Part shown: positions 54,161 to 64,000 of the stretch, piece after piece | How the letters are laid out: each line of letters begins with the position of its first letter | Position numbering within the stretch: position 1 is the stretch's first letter | NCBI GenBank assembly: GCA_029204225.1 | Contig: CM055111.1 | Span: 42,286,815-42,350,814, forward strand | Source: Diphasiastrum complanatum | Taxonomy: Eukaryota > Streptophyta > Lycopodiopsida > Lycopodiales > Lycopodiaceae | Length of the DNA stretch: 64,000 nt | Direction: 5' to 3' | Program-made: the position numbers and the translations under genes | The notes under the pieces: generated by a model | Seen by the model: only the letters and a program-made list of their open reading frames with translations | What the model was told of the DNA's origin: nothing | Databases searched by the model: none

Positions 54161-54841
54161 CTGGTTCTAGCCGTTGAAGCCGTCCACAAAACTGTAGACT
54201 TCGTCGCCAGCTACTCTATCGAGGACACTTTTCGTAAATGGTAAAGGAAAATGGTCCTTTTTGGTGACTACAATAAGCGCCTTCAGATTCACATAGATAC
54301 GCATTTTGCCATTCTTCTTGGGTACTATAACTATCGGCAATACCCATTTTGTGTGCTCGATATTGTAAATGAAATCTGCATCCATAAGTTTTTACAACTC
54401 TTGCTTGATCAGTTCTGTATAATTCGGGTTGCAGCGGTAGTAACGACTTACCTTGGGGACTGCTCTGTCCACCAAAGGTATGGTGTGTTGGACTACTGTT
54501 GGCAGAATGCCCTTTAGACCACTATAGCTCCAGGCAAAACAGTCTTTATATTCCACCAACAAGGATCGTAGTCTCTTGAACTGCGTGGGTGTTAACTGCT
54601 CTCCCACATGCACTATCCTTTCTTCTTCTCCTGGTTCCGCAAGATTCATCGGTTGTGTTTGCGCAGGTCCCTCGAAGACTTGTTCCGCTGGTGCCTGACT
54701 TTGATCAGGTTCTCGTTGGGCTTGCGACATCATGATTACCACGTCGTCCAATGCATAATTCTTGAAAGTATCAGGCATCTCATGAACTAGAGCTCGTCGA
54801 GATTCATCTTTCGGCATATTGATCTTGGCCCAACTGGTCAT
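54161..54841 (-). pseudogene. Gypsy-A2 RT N-terminal part
   Basis: Frames encode LTPTQFKRLRSLLVEYKDCF, AWSYSGLKGI, HTIPLVDRAVP, then IEHTKWVLPIVIVPKKNGKM and FPLPFTKSVLDRVAGDEVYS, FVDGFNG. A TAG (Tyr in relatives) separates this from the next RT part at 54,160. It lies upstream of the fusion frame on the same strand. Confidence 0.85.
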
Positions 54842-55500
54842 TTTTTTTATTTTCTATCACCTGTGTAGAAGATGACGCTGTAATTGAGTCCAACTTGATT
54901 GACTTCAAAGAATCCAACACCTTCTTCTTGCTCTTTTTTATCATTTTGGTGGGTTTATTCTTGTTGTCTTTCTTTGGGACTGCTGTGACATTCATCTCAT
55001 GGTTGCGAATATCAACGTCTATTGTAGCTATTGCCTCTTCGGGTAGGTCACTCCATCGGATCACCTGGTTGTAGCGTTCCTTCAACTGATTCTTCTTATT
55101 CGCAGGTGCCTTGGGTGGTTCGATCCTTGAGACTTTCGTCATAACAGACCTTTGTGGTGGTTGAGTTGGTACCTTCTTGGTTCCGTAACGATCTGGGTCC
55201 ATGTGGTGTAGGACTTATTCATCAGTCAGCTCAATCTCTTTATTATAGGTTAGAGCATATTGCCAAGGGACTAGATCATCGTCCATTGGGTTCTCAATCG
55301 GCTCCGCTGACAGCCATGCTACGTTTATCATATTCACCCCAAATGTGATTGGTGTGTCCATAGTGTAACATTTGGGTGAAGATGTACTCGGTTCTAGATC
55401 TGATTCATATTGACATACTTGGCAGTCAATAGTTGCTAATGCATCCGTCCATCTCATGACATCCGTCTCTGAATGATAGTGACCTCCCTTGGCTGGCCTT
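54842..55500 (-). pseudogene. Gypsy-A2 protease-RT linker
   Basis: Two open frames: one Lys-rich (PKKDNKNKPTKMIKKSKKKV) and one with MRWTDALATIDCQVCQYESD, which matches WNEALATIDCPAGY in Gypsy-A1 at 38,260-38,310. No enzyme motif. Confidence 0.7.
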
Positions 55501-55658
55501 GGGCGGTCAATCGTATGATCTATTGTGGATGATCCATCATCAGCTTTGGGTGCAATAGGTTTTACCGCCCATGTGGTTGGATCTACCTTTATAGCCTATT
55601 CTCTACGGTATGCAGATGGAGATTCAGGTATATCCATGACCACAAAAGTAATTATATA

Positions 55659-56132
55659 CTACATGTCTGCTATCCTTACGGGAATATCAGCAACTACACC
55701 TTTTGGTTTCACACAGGATTGATTTGCTAGCTTGATGGCAAATCTGGCTGGCTTCAATCCTTGTAATCCCCATTTTTCGTACAAAGTAGTGGAGATCAGA
55801 TTGACACCTGATCCTCCATCTACCACTGCCGCCTCGTCCTCGTATCTCTTGTGTTTGATTGGCAAAGTGATGTTGTGTTCCTCACTTTCCCATGCTGCTT
55901 CGATGTGGAGGACATTACTTGTTTCATCATAGCCCGCACAATATATGGGCTCAGGCGCTACTGGCTCCTCATCCGCTTTGGCCCATTCAGCTAAAAGGCT
56001 TTTTGCTTGTGGTGCCATCCGCAGTAGTTCTCCGAGGGGTAAACTAACGTGGCTTGACAACAAGAGTGTGAGCCTTTCAGTGAGTGGTTCCTCAGGCTCC
56101 ACCATGTGAAAAGATGGTTCATGTTGGTGCAA
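55659..56132 (-). pseudogene. Gypsy-A2 protease region
   Basis: A 157-codon frame with LTLLLSSHVSLPLGELLRMA, IYCAGYDETSNVLHIEAAWE, the protease motif AAVVDGGSGVNLISTTLYEK and LANQSCVKPKGVVADIPVRI. It closely parallels the Gypsy-A1 protease at 37.6-38.0 kb, including DGG. Confidence 0.85.
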
Positions 56133-56388
56133 CCGATCATTCTGATCAGTGCGCAGTGGTGAGTCAGTTTGCGGTTCCCGTTCGACGCCGATTGGAGGTT
56201 CTGTGGGATTGTTTCGTTCTTGCTCTTTTTTCTCCTCTTGTGCTTTTTGTACCCAGTGTCTTATTTCTGGTACTGTCTTCTCTCTTCCCTCACATTTGGA
56301 TATGGTGTTGAAGTTGAGGGTTGGTCGTCAGTGACCGATGGTGGTGGTGAGGGAGCCATTTCCTTCATCTTCTGTGCTCGCGTAACAA

Positions 56389-57166
56389 CTAACACATGAG
56401 CGTGGTCGTGTTGACCTTTTGATGGCATCCCCGCTGGAATTGCTGATTGCTATATGGCAATGAGGTTAAGAGGTGCACTGGTTCCAGGTTTAAATGGACA
56501 ATTCTTGAAACAGTGTCCATAACTGCAAACCCGGAAGGAGGTTGTATATTGTCCTTTGTAGGGACATTATGCAATTCTGTGTCCCTCGCCGCACCCGTAG
56601 CAGTCGTAATTTCTTCCACCTTGACGTTGAGTTTGAGCTGCATAGGCCGAAACATATTCATTTATGACAGGATTCATAAATGGTTCATCTGGTCCGTACC
56701 ACTACTGCTGCTCAGGTTGAGGTGACATTTGCATTTCTTGTTCTGCTGCTATCAGGTTCACATGGGCCACTTGTTGATTAGCTGGCCCTGGTGGAGCAAG
56801 TAAGGCCATGCATTGTGGTTGATTGGGTGCACCGTACCTTGGGGCCACGTTAGGTGCCCCTTGATGATAAGGATAAGAAGTTTGATAAGGACTTCCCTTC
56901 TGTTGAACAACCCTTGGGTTAAACGGGCAAAATGCAGTATCGTGCGATGTTGCATTGCACAGATGGCAGAATCTATGTGTCAATCTCAGATTTTGCTTTA
57001 GGACTGGACACTCGTTTGTTGTATGGTTTTGCGTGCATACTGAACCCCATACATTTTCTCGTCGAGGATATTGCAGCTGGGTTGGTTCCGGTTGATGTGG
57101 AGTTACTGCTACAGTTCCTTGTAAAGCCTTCAGTTTCTGGTCAAACTGCACCGTAAGTTGCTCCAT
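56389..57166 (-). pseudogene. Gypsy-A2 gag C-terminal part with knuckles
   Basis: Frames encode MEQLTVQFDQKLKALQGTVA, then VCTQNHTTNEC (the first Cys of CSVC is Gly) and CHLCNATSHDTAFC, a Pro/Gln-rich linker, and, after frameshifts, CYGCGEGHRI and a further Cys/His region near 56,560. It is followed by the protease region downstream. Confidence 0.82.
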
Positions 57167-57179
57167 CTACTGTTCTATT

Positions 57180-57533
57180 CAACGGCGATGTTGTACTGTG
57201 TACACTCCCTGTACGACTCTGATACCAACTTAGAATTTGCTTTGCACAGGAACACAGATCATGCTAAACAGTAACACAGACATAAAACACTCTACACAGC
57301 AAGCTCACATAGCAATTGTATTTCTCAAAATGAAATTACACTATACATATAGTTGTTCACTCAGGCAATCCATGCATGACCCAGGTTGCCGTTGGCGGGA
57401 TGTGTGTCCCGTCGACTTGCCTTGTGGTGAGGCCAACTGATCCTTATCCACTGATAGGACCCATAGTACAGTAACACAGTGATTCTACTTTAATTCTAAC
57501 TTTGATATCCTATTTTTGAATGCTATATTTATT
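57180..57533. mobile_element. ~350 bp insertion splitting Gypsy-A2 gag
   Basis: Gypsy-A1 gag is continuous here, but in A2 LLLEQMTKLQT (ending 57,537) and MEQLTVQF (starting 57,166) are separated by foreign DNA. On the minus strand the insert contains TTGGTATCAGAGTCG (57,217-57,231), a Met-tRNA primer-site look-alike, preceded by AAATTCTAAG. It may be a small or solo-LTR-derived element whose LTR end lies just before that site. Borders and family are not proven. Confidence 0.5.
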
Positions 57534-58301
57534 CTATGTTTGTAATTTTGTCATTTGCTCCAACAACAGTTCTGTGGATAGAGCGGATGCGTTTGATGAT
57601 GATGATGTGATCAAGGGAGTAGGAGTGTGGGTGGAAGGATATTCGTTGTCAGATCCCTCATCCTCTTCCCTGATGACATCTTCCATAGCTTCTTGCAGAG
57701 TAGCGTATTGCTCCCGTCGTTTCAGTTCTTTTCTGGTGCTTCGTGGTAATTCGGCTAGGAACCACATAATCACCGCATGATCAGGAGTCAGGGCTGCACT
57801 GCACTCGGATCGTAGATGTTTGAACTATTCAATATAGTTCTAGACCCTTTCTCGTTTTCCCATCTTGACTTTGCTTAGCAGGAGAAACGGGTCTTCTAGG
57901 AACTTTCTTGGTTTAAAGCACGTAATGAGATCCGCTTTAACCGCTTCCCAGGTGGATTTCTCTTCCTCTGACAGGTTGAAAAACCAAACTTGAGCCACTG
58001 CAAGTAAGGACATAGGGAATAGCATCAGCTTCTCTGCAGGTGTCCGTTCGCCATAGATTTCACAAGCTTGCTCGTAGATCTGGAGGAATCGGATGGGATC
58101 TGATGATTCATCGTATTTTGGTATCTCCATCCGTGGTGCTCTCTGAACTGCATGCAAGGGTGCGACAGGTATAGATTGGCCCAATGGATCCATTGGTGTT
58201 GGTTCCGGTTCTGCCTCTTGTTGCACAGTTGCTAATCTGGGAAAATGTGGTGCCTGATTTGCTATCCTTTGTGCTATTGATCGTCCCAATCTTAGATTCA
58301 T
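57534..58301 (-). pseudogene. Gypsy-A2 gag N-terminal part
   Basis: From ATG 58,301: MNLRLGRSIAQRI, then PRMEIPKYDESSDPIRFLQI, YEQACEIYGE, WFFNLSEEEKSTWEAVKADL, FKPRKFLEDPFLLLSKVKMG. After a stop and shift at about 57,840-57,780 it continues IMWFLAELPRSTRKELKRRE and EAMEDVIREEDEGSDNE. It is homologous to the gags at 0.4 and 35.9 kb. Confidence 0.87.
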
Positions 58302-58672
58302 CCGATGGTGGGTTCCAAAGTGATTGGATCTTGCTTATACAATAGGATGCAGTCTGGATCTTCAAGGATCTGATCGATCTGATCAGCCGGAATGAATTTT
58401 AGGCCTTTTACGGTGGTTTTTCCTTGATAACTTTTTACTCCTTGCACTGATTGATTTGAGATTTTGACAGTAGCTGGATTTGGGTTATCTTGTGCGAGAG
58501 TTGGCTGTGTGAGGGTTCTTTAGCTGTTTTTGCAGGAAAAAGAAAAACATTCACTATTGACAAACAATAAACATGGAAATAGAAAGCAAGAGAAATCACA
58601 ACCAAAAGCAATAGCAAGTAGTGAATAGCAAATGAGGATGCTTCTCTTCCAAAAATGGTAGAGTTTTCTCCT
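58302..58672. other. Remains of the Gypsy-A2 leader
   Basis: Non-coding DNA upstream (minus sense) of gag. No PBS or LTR was found before Copia-E begins. Confidence 0.45.
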
Positions 58673-58850
58673 TAAGCAATATCATTCATTCACCATAAGC
58701 AATCACGAGAAGGAGGAAGAAGAACACACACCATCACACATACTCACTAAATGTAAAGTGTACAATAAACCCTGATAGAGAGAGAGAAACCTAGGAGTTG
58801 ACTAATTGACTAGCCTACAACTAATTATAGTTCGTAACAGTAAAGTACAT
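58673..58850 (-). repeat. Copia-E 3' LTR (truncated)
   Basis: Matches the 5' LTR over TAAGCAATATC ... CACATACTCACT ... CCTACAACTAATT, but both ends are lost; coding text of RT abuts it at 58,851. Confidence 0.82.
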
Positions 58851-59430
58851 TACCCATCAACTGCCTATACAAATAAGCATCCACTTTATCAGATTCATCA
58901 TATGCAGTAAGCTTCGTGTTGACATCCATAGGTGTGCTCAAAGGCTTACAATCTTGCATATCTAACTTCCATTTGCTGGATCTTCCAACCATAGAAAGCA
59001 AAAATAGCAATGATATAACGTATAGTTACATCTTAGCTACGGGTGCGAAGGTTTCCTCAGAATCAATACCTTCCTATTGCTCGCAACCAACCGTGCTTTG
59101 TATTAAGTTGCCCATCCGTTCCATATTTGATCTTATAAATCCATTAGGCGTCTTACCATTTGGTGGTAGCTCAACCAAGTTCCACGTTCTATTTTTTGAT
59201 ATGGCTTTCATAAAAGTTTTTGGTTCTTGAGCCTTGAGCTCAGAACCCATTAGGGCTAGATTCATCTCTAATCTTGTAGGAGATTTTCGATTTCTACTTG
59301 ACCCTCTAAGCTCTCTCTTCTCGCTAGATTCGGGAGTATCTCCCTTCTTTGCCTCACTTGTGACTTTCTTGGGAACTTCAGCATCAGGCTTGCCTTTGTC
59401 TATTTGATCTTCCACATCAAAATCCACTTC
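58851..59430 (-). pseudogene. Copia-E RT fragments and linker
   Basis: SRNRKSPTRLEMNLALMGSE and KTFMKAISKNRTWNLVELPP begin RT (59,330-59,150), then EETFAPVAKM. The catalytic region is missing; the text jumps to WKLDMQDCKPLSTPMDVNTK and KVDAYLYRQLMGNVLYC, which belongs to the late RT. Confidence 0.82.
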
Positions 59431-59895
59431 CTTCTTGACCTGTACTTTGCTTTCTCATCAAAAGGTTTAGTGATTGCTTCAGTTTGTTCACCTTGACCCA
59501 TCTCGTCAAATGTTGCATCCCTAGAAATCACAAGCTTATGTTCATTTGTGTCATACATTTTGTATGCCTTGGCCTTCTCATCATATTTTAGAAAAATACA
59601 TCTAATAGCTTTTGCATCCAATTTCCGTCATCTCTCATCAAGAATATGAGCCTAAGCATCACAACCAAATACTCTCAAATGAGAAATATTAGGTTTCTTT
59701 CTAGTAAAAGCTTCATGAGGTGTCTTACCTTCCACAAATTTTGTAGGATGTGCGTAGTTGTGCTACAAGCTTCTGCCCAAAAGGCGTTTGGAAAACCCTT
59801 GCTTTTGAGCATCACCCTTGCCATCTCAACAATGGATCCGTTCTTTCATTCTACAAATCCGCCACCACGTCCTCTGACTGCAAGAGCTTGATCAA
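59431..59895 (-). pseudogene. Copia-E integrase C-terminal part
   Basis: NGSIVEMARVMLKSKGFPNA, FWAEAC, then in other frames RKLDAKAIRCIFLKYDEKAK, AYKMYDTNEHKLVISRDATF. The catalytic core is missing: gag text ending RGRGGGF is joined at about 59,870 to the VExKNGSI region. Confidence 0.82.
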
Positions 59896-60611
59896 ATCCC
59901 CTGTTGCAAACTCAAGTTCTCTTGACGTTATTCTTCCTGCAAATGCAATCCACCTAACTCTTCCTCGGTTGGAAGATTCTCTTGTGTAACTATACTCCTC
60001 ACAAACATCTGATGTGACTCACTCAAACTGTTCAATGTCAATTGCACAATCTCATGATCCTAAACTCGCTCTCCAACGACGACTAATTGATCACGAATGT
60101 CCTTTACCTTTAATAGGTGATCGGGTTGCACCATCATCCATTCGTAGTGTGTGTAGCTTCGTCTTCAGAAATAACACTCGAGATGTGTTTGTGGTTTCAA
60201 ACAATGCCTTCAATGTATCCCAAGTTTCTTTTGGTCCTTCCGAATCCAAAATGTAGGGAATAATCATCATCTCTAATTGATAAGTTGATGACATTCTGTG
60301 CTTTCCGGTTTCTCCTATCAAATGCCCGTTGATCTTCTTCAATTAACGACCTTGTCTCTTCACCTGTCACGATCTCCCATAGCTTCTTTTCCATCAAAAT
60401 GTTCTTCAATTTGAAATTCCAAACTACGTAGTTGCCGACTCCTTCCAATTTGCTTGACTCGGACGCTCTCGCTTAGAGTTGCCATCATGGCATAAATGAG
60501 TCCGGATCGCAAAAATGACTCAATATGAGCACACGATTTGTCTCCAAATTTATCACACCACAGAACCGTATATCCTTGGTTGTACACCTGATATCGATTC
60601 AACGCGCACAT
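59896..60611 (-). pseudogene. Copia-E gag
   Basis: GVGNYVVWNFKLKNILMEKK, RRNRKAQNVINLSIRDD, KETWDTLKALFETTNTSRVL, FLKTKLHTLRMDDG, and further on LVVVGERV, LTLNSLSESHQMFVRSIVTQ, ENLPTEEELGGLHLQEE. UBN2-type gag with several stops and shifts. Confidence 0.83.
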
Positions 60612-61167
60612 GTACGACTCCTAGTCCTTGACTTGGCTATTCGCGCGTTGATTCGATATGTACGGACACATGCAATATTGATTCAATGCGCAGATGTACG
60701 ACCTCTCGGGATCTTTTTGGGCTTTCGCATGTTGAATCGATATTAGTACGGATGAAGATGAAAACTAGGGAGAATATTTGAATTTTCAAAGGGAATATTC
60801 TAGATTCCCCACTTCGGCGCAACTAAGTCAAAGTGTGTGATCGTTAAAAAAAAAAAAATCAGTAATGTGAAAAGTATGAGGCCTTAGATTCGATCCAAAG
60901 ACTTGACACAAAACTAGGAAGTATAGTAAAAAGAAAATCTCCCAACAGATTTTCAATCTGTCTAATGCTACCCTAACCTTTCTGATGTCCGGGACTGTGT
61001 CTCCATTCCCCACTGATGATTCTGATGCTTCAGTACCTGCAAAATAGCAAAAGTATATTTTTCCAGGCTTTTGCCGCTCCAAACTTTCACCTCCTGTGAA
61101 GGACTTTGTCATTTCATTGAGGAGCCTGTGACAAGCTGTATCCACTGATCAGACACGCAAGACTATC
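60612..61167 (-). other. Copia-E leader with a 105-codon frame
   Basis: A frame at 61,145-60,828 (MDTACHRLLNEMTKSFTG ...) has no family I know. It contains TTGCAG/GTACTG, which could be an exon edge, so a captured host-gene piece is possible but unproven. Confidence 0.35.
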
Positions 61168-61181
61168 GGGATTTGATACCA
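61168..61181 (-). other. Copia-E primer-binding site
   Basis: Minus strand TGGTATCAAATCCC directly follows the 5' LTR. Confidence 0.88.
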
Positions 61182-61422
61182 TGTCAATAATCAGATAAGC
61201 AATATCAATCATTTACCATAAGCAATCACCACAAGGAAGAAGAAGAACACACACATCACACATACTCACTGAATGTAAAGTGTACATTAAATCTTGATAG
61301 AGAGAGAGAAACCTAGGAGTAAACTAATTGACTAGCCTACAACTAATTGCAGCTGGCAACAGTTGTCAATAGTAAAATACATCGTAAACAATAACAATGA
61401 AGTTTATCATTGATTTCTAACA
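61182..61422 (-). repeat. Copia-E 5' LTR
   Basis: Minus strand TGTTAGAAATCAATG ... TTATTGACA, 241 bp. It contains a (GA)n patch. Confidence 0.88.
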
Positions 61423-63372
61423 CACCTATCATGAATGTTGCAACAAGGAGAATGAGAAGAGAAGAGAGACTAGAGATGAAGGAGCATGGAAGCCACTCTT
61501 CCTATGCGCAAATCCGCCTGGCATATTTAGCTCCTTCGTAGCTCGTCGATGGTGGCAAAAACTTGCCCCTACACCATAGCTTCCTACGACAAAGTGACAT
61601 GCCATGCTGAAGATGCAACCTACGATGAATCTAAACAAAAAAAAGGAGATACTACACATGACTAGCAGTCTAGGCATCATACATGACTAATAGAGAAGCA
61701 AGCATTAAGCATAAAACAAACACACTCACCTCACAACTCTCTCTATCTCTTACAAACATTCACAAAACACAAAAGGAGGGAACTCAACTCTTTGATTGAA
61801 CAAATGAAGTTGGAGAACATGAAATACAAAGGATTTGACTCTTATATAGTTGGGTCCAAAAAAGTTGAAGTGGCATTTTCTTATTGGCTCATTTCTAAAA
61901 CTTGAGAGTCTAAGTTAACTTGCTTTTGTTTATTTTGCAAGTACCTGACTTTACAATGGTTTTGCAATTCCTACTCGAGCCATGCCACATAAATTCTCCT
62001 AATGTGCTTTGAGGCACTTAAGCAAAATTAGCTGCTTATTCTTTCTAATGCTTTGAGGCATATTTGTAGCTAATGGAACTTAGTGCATGACAAGTGCGCC
62101 GTTATGCGATGTCTGACTTTTATTCGATTACATAACTTTACAAAATTGAGGATGCGCGACCCCTCAATATTTATTTACATGCTTTGTGCGTTGGGCATTG
62201 CATGGTACTATAAATGGCCAACAACATGTTTGTAGTAAAAGTGTGGAAAAAGCCACTTCTCTAAGTTGGGGCTTATATCACCAATCCTCCATGATTGAAC
62301 ACTCCATAGACTCACCATCAGCAGGGCGACCCTATTGTAGGCATTTGCAAATTCAATAAAAAACATAGCAAGATCGGTGCAAAATGTGTGAAGGAGGGCG
62401 CAACCGCCATAGCTAGTAGAGGAGAGAGAGAGCCTAATGCAAACAAGTCGCTCGCAGCGAATCGCGCTGGAACCGTAGTGCACCGAGGGGTCTAGAGGGC
62501 GGAAGAACAACTACGGGCACACGGAATTCATGTGGGCCATCAGATAAGGTCCCAAATAAGTGAATGTTAAGCAAATTGATGGCTGAGATGGAGTGTTCCT
62601 GAATGAATGGATGAGATGCATTTGAAGGGACCCAATGTCATATGAAGAACAAAGTGAGCTTCAACTTCATTAAAAATTTTCACCTTGAAAGGGACCCAAG
62701 ATTGTGAAATTCACGTAGGGTGAAGTTTCTTCACCAAGAAAAAACAATTCAAAAACTCAACAGGGCCTATTTTACTTGTTTTAAGTTCGTTTCAAACCAA
62801 ATGAAAATGAAGGGCACTTGGACCGTATCTACAAGTAATGTACCACAAAAACAGAGTGTTAACTACGGATAAAGTGCTAAGTGGATGCCAAAAGCGATTT
62901 TACCCCCTTTTGGGAGAATCGAGGTAGGAGCGTGTGCCTAAAGGCATTTTGGAAACGAAAACCGTCTTGGTTTCTGATTTGGTAATAAAACGGCGGGTGG
63001 CCTGGTAAGCTAAAAAGTGCAAGTCTTTATTTGAAATTTTGACATTGCTATTGGCTTCGACATACTTCTTTTACCTTACATGTGTAGTTTTAGGCATTTT
63101 GGAAATGGCCAACATGGGAGAGTCCATTTTGAGTGAAAATAGCAAATTGGACGAGATTTTTAACTTTGCAATGTGGAAGTTCATAATGAAGCTCAACGGG
63201 TGAGAGGATTTGAAAGTTTTTTCGAAACCCGTTCTCTTAGAAAAAACGGGTCACCTATTCTCTTAGTTGGAAAGACAACGTAGGGTGATGCAGAGCCCGA
63301 GTGAGAGAGTGAGCATGGAAAGAGCCCCTTAACCCTCTCTCATCGTAAAGCCTAAAGCCACCAAACTAGCCG
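61423..63372. other. Stretch with no recognised gene
   Basis: Nearly 2 kb in which I see no transposon domain, LTR pair or RNA gene. Open frames are short and motif-free. Confidence 0.5.
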
Positions 63373-63545
63373 GTTCTCATTAGGTAGTACACCACATATG
63401 CACTTGCAGTGCATCTGCTGGCACTGGTCCCACACCATCCAAGGGGAGACAAATTTTTTTCTCCCTTAGCCCCCCAACCCTAAACCATTGGATGGAGTGG
63501 GGCCAGCACTGCAAGTGCCCGCGGGTGCAAACTAGCCCATGAGGA
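63373..63545. mobile_element. Foldback (MITE-like) repeat
   Basis: The left arm TTCTCATTAGGTAGT ... GCACTTGCAGTGC ... CACACCATCCAA (63,373-63,442) is the inverted complement, with gaps, of the right arm TTGGATGGAGTGG ... GCACTGCAAGTGC ... CTAGCCCATGAGGA (63,488-63,545). A short AT-rich loop lies between. No coding capacity; superfamily not determined. Confidence 0.75.
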
Positions 63546-63564
63546 TTCTTTCAAAATGTAAGAA

Positions 63565-63567
<3 letters not shown>

Positions 63568-63609
<42 letters not shown>
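63568..63609. repeat. (GA)21 microsatellite
   Basis: GA array adjacent to the foldback repeat. Confidence 0.95.
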
Positions 63610-63612
<3 letters not shown>

Positions 63613-63800
63613 ACTAAAGAGAGATTAGTTGATAGTAATGGATACCTGCTGAATATTATGCCCATTTTCAGACAAATTAAAAAGTAGAAAATGTATGCGT
63701 TTTTTTCAAAGGCAGATTTTGCTTTTTCTTTTTCTGCCTGTCTGTGCCCGTCCATACAGCTGCCACATGGTGCATTTTCAATGGTCAGTCAAAGTCAAAC

Positions 63801-63825
63801 TGCCCATTATGCTTCATAATGGGCA
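63801..63825. repeat. 11-3-11 perfect hairpin
   Basis: TGCCCATTATG, loop CTT, CATAATGGGCA. The flanking 200 bases on either side show no gene. Confidence 0.9.
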
Positions 63826-64000
63826 TGTGAAAAAATCCCAAGTATCCATTACGCAATGGAAGGCGCTCGGGCACAGGCCATTCTCGGTTGGCTTTCCAAA
63901 AAAGTCTAAGTTTGGCCCCTCTGGGCGTCGCCCAAATTTTTTTGAAAATCCTTACCGGGCAAAATAGCCTGTCCGACTCCTTCCATAATAGGAAAGTGAT

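Larger units (their letters stand above)
58673..61422 (-). mobile_element. Copia-E: internally deleted element with short LTRs
   Basis: Minus-strand Copia bounded by a 241 bp 5' LTR (61,182-61,422) and a truncated 3' LTR (58,673-58,850). It has a PBS (61,168-61,181), a leader, gag, then direct joins from gag into integrase and from early RT into late RT, and from RT into the LTR. Protease, the integrase core, the RT catalytic box and RNase H are absent. Confidence 0.82.

Overview
This is plant nuclear DNA, most likely from a large-genome flowering plant. It is a graveyard of decayed LTR retrotransposons (Ty1/Copia and Ty3/Gypsy), often nested, with DNA-transposon pieces, GA microsatellites and very few intact reading frames. 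Nothing bacterial, viral-episomal or organellar is seen. All calls come from reading the sequence by eye; family names rest on recognised motifs, not on a search.

The one convincing host gene lies on the minus strand between 42,645 and 21,878. Five coding exons (279, 135, 57, 135 and 66 bp), all joined in phase 0, encode a 223-residue protein. It has a plastid-transit-like N-terminus and a domain I recognise as DUF3067, a cyanobacterial/chloroplast family of unknown function. Introns 2 and 3 are about 9.2 and 8.9 kb and have filled with transposons: a Gypsy element with 5' LTR and PBS (34.0-38.36 kb), an antisense Gypsy pol remnant (38.37-39.75 kb), a Copia element (24.7-30.64 kb) cut by two hAT insertions, and several palindromic repeats.

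Layout. 0-0.87 kb: Gypsy leader and gag, joined to a Copia gag-pol remnant (0.87-3.64 kb) that is itself split by a ~1 kb insert. 3.8-9.1 kb: a 184 bp GA array and isolated Gypsy RT/integrase and Copia pol scraps. 9.87-14.45 kb: CACTA-like DNA carrying a complete non-autonomous Copia element, N1 (TSD, LTRs, PBS, gag, PPT; no integrase or RT). 15.3-20.5 kb: Copia-B, complete in outline, with an unusual 3' LTR that holds a piece of gag. 21.9-44.3 kb: the host gene, its introns and a possible 5' leader. 45.7-51.9 kb: an older Copia element interrupted by N2, a second non-autonomous element related to N1 that carries a tandem-repeat reading frame I do not recognise. 52.1-52.4 kb: a 134 bp tandem repeat. 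53.5-58.4 kb: a minus-strand Gypsy element whose RT is fused in one open frame to a Copia RNase H. 58.7-61.4 kb: an internally deleted minus-strand Copia with a short LTR at each end. 63.4-63.8 kb: a foldback repeat, a GA array and a hairpin.

The most interesting items are the repeat-protein frame in N2, the asymmetric 3' LTR of Copia-B, the Gypsy/Copia fusion frame, an ACCTTCG-rich minisatellite shared by unrelated elements, and the transposon-inflated DUF3067 gene.
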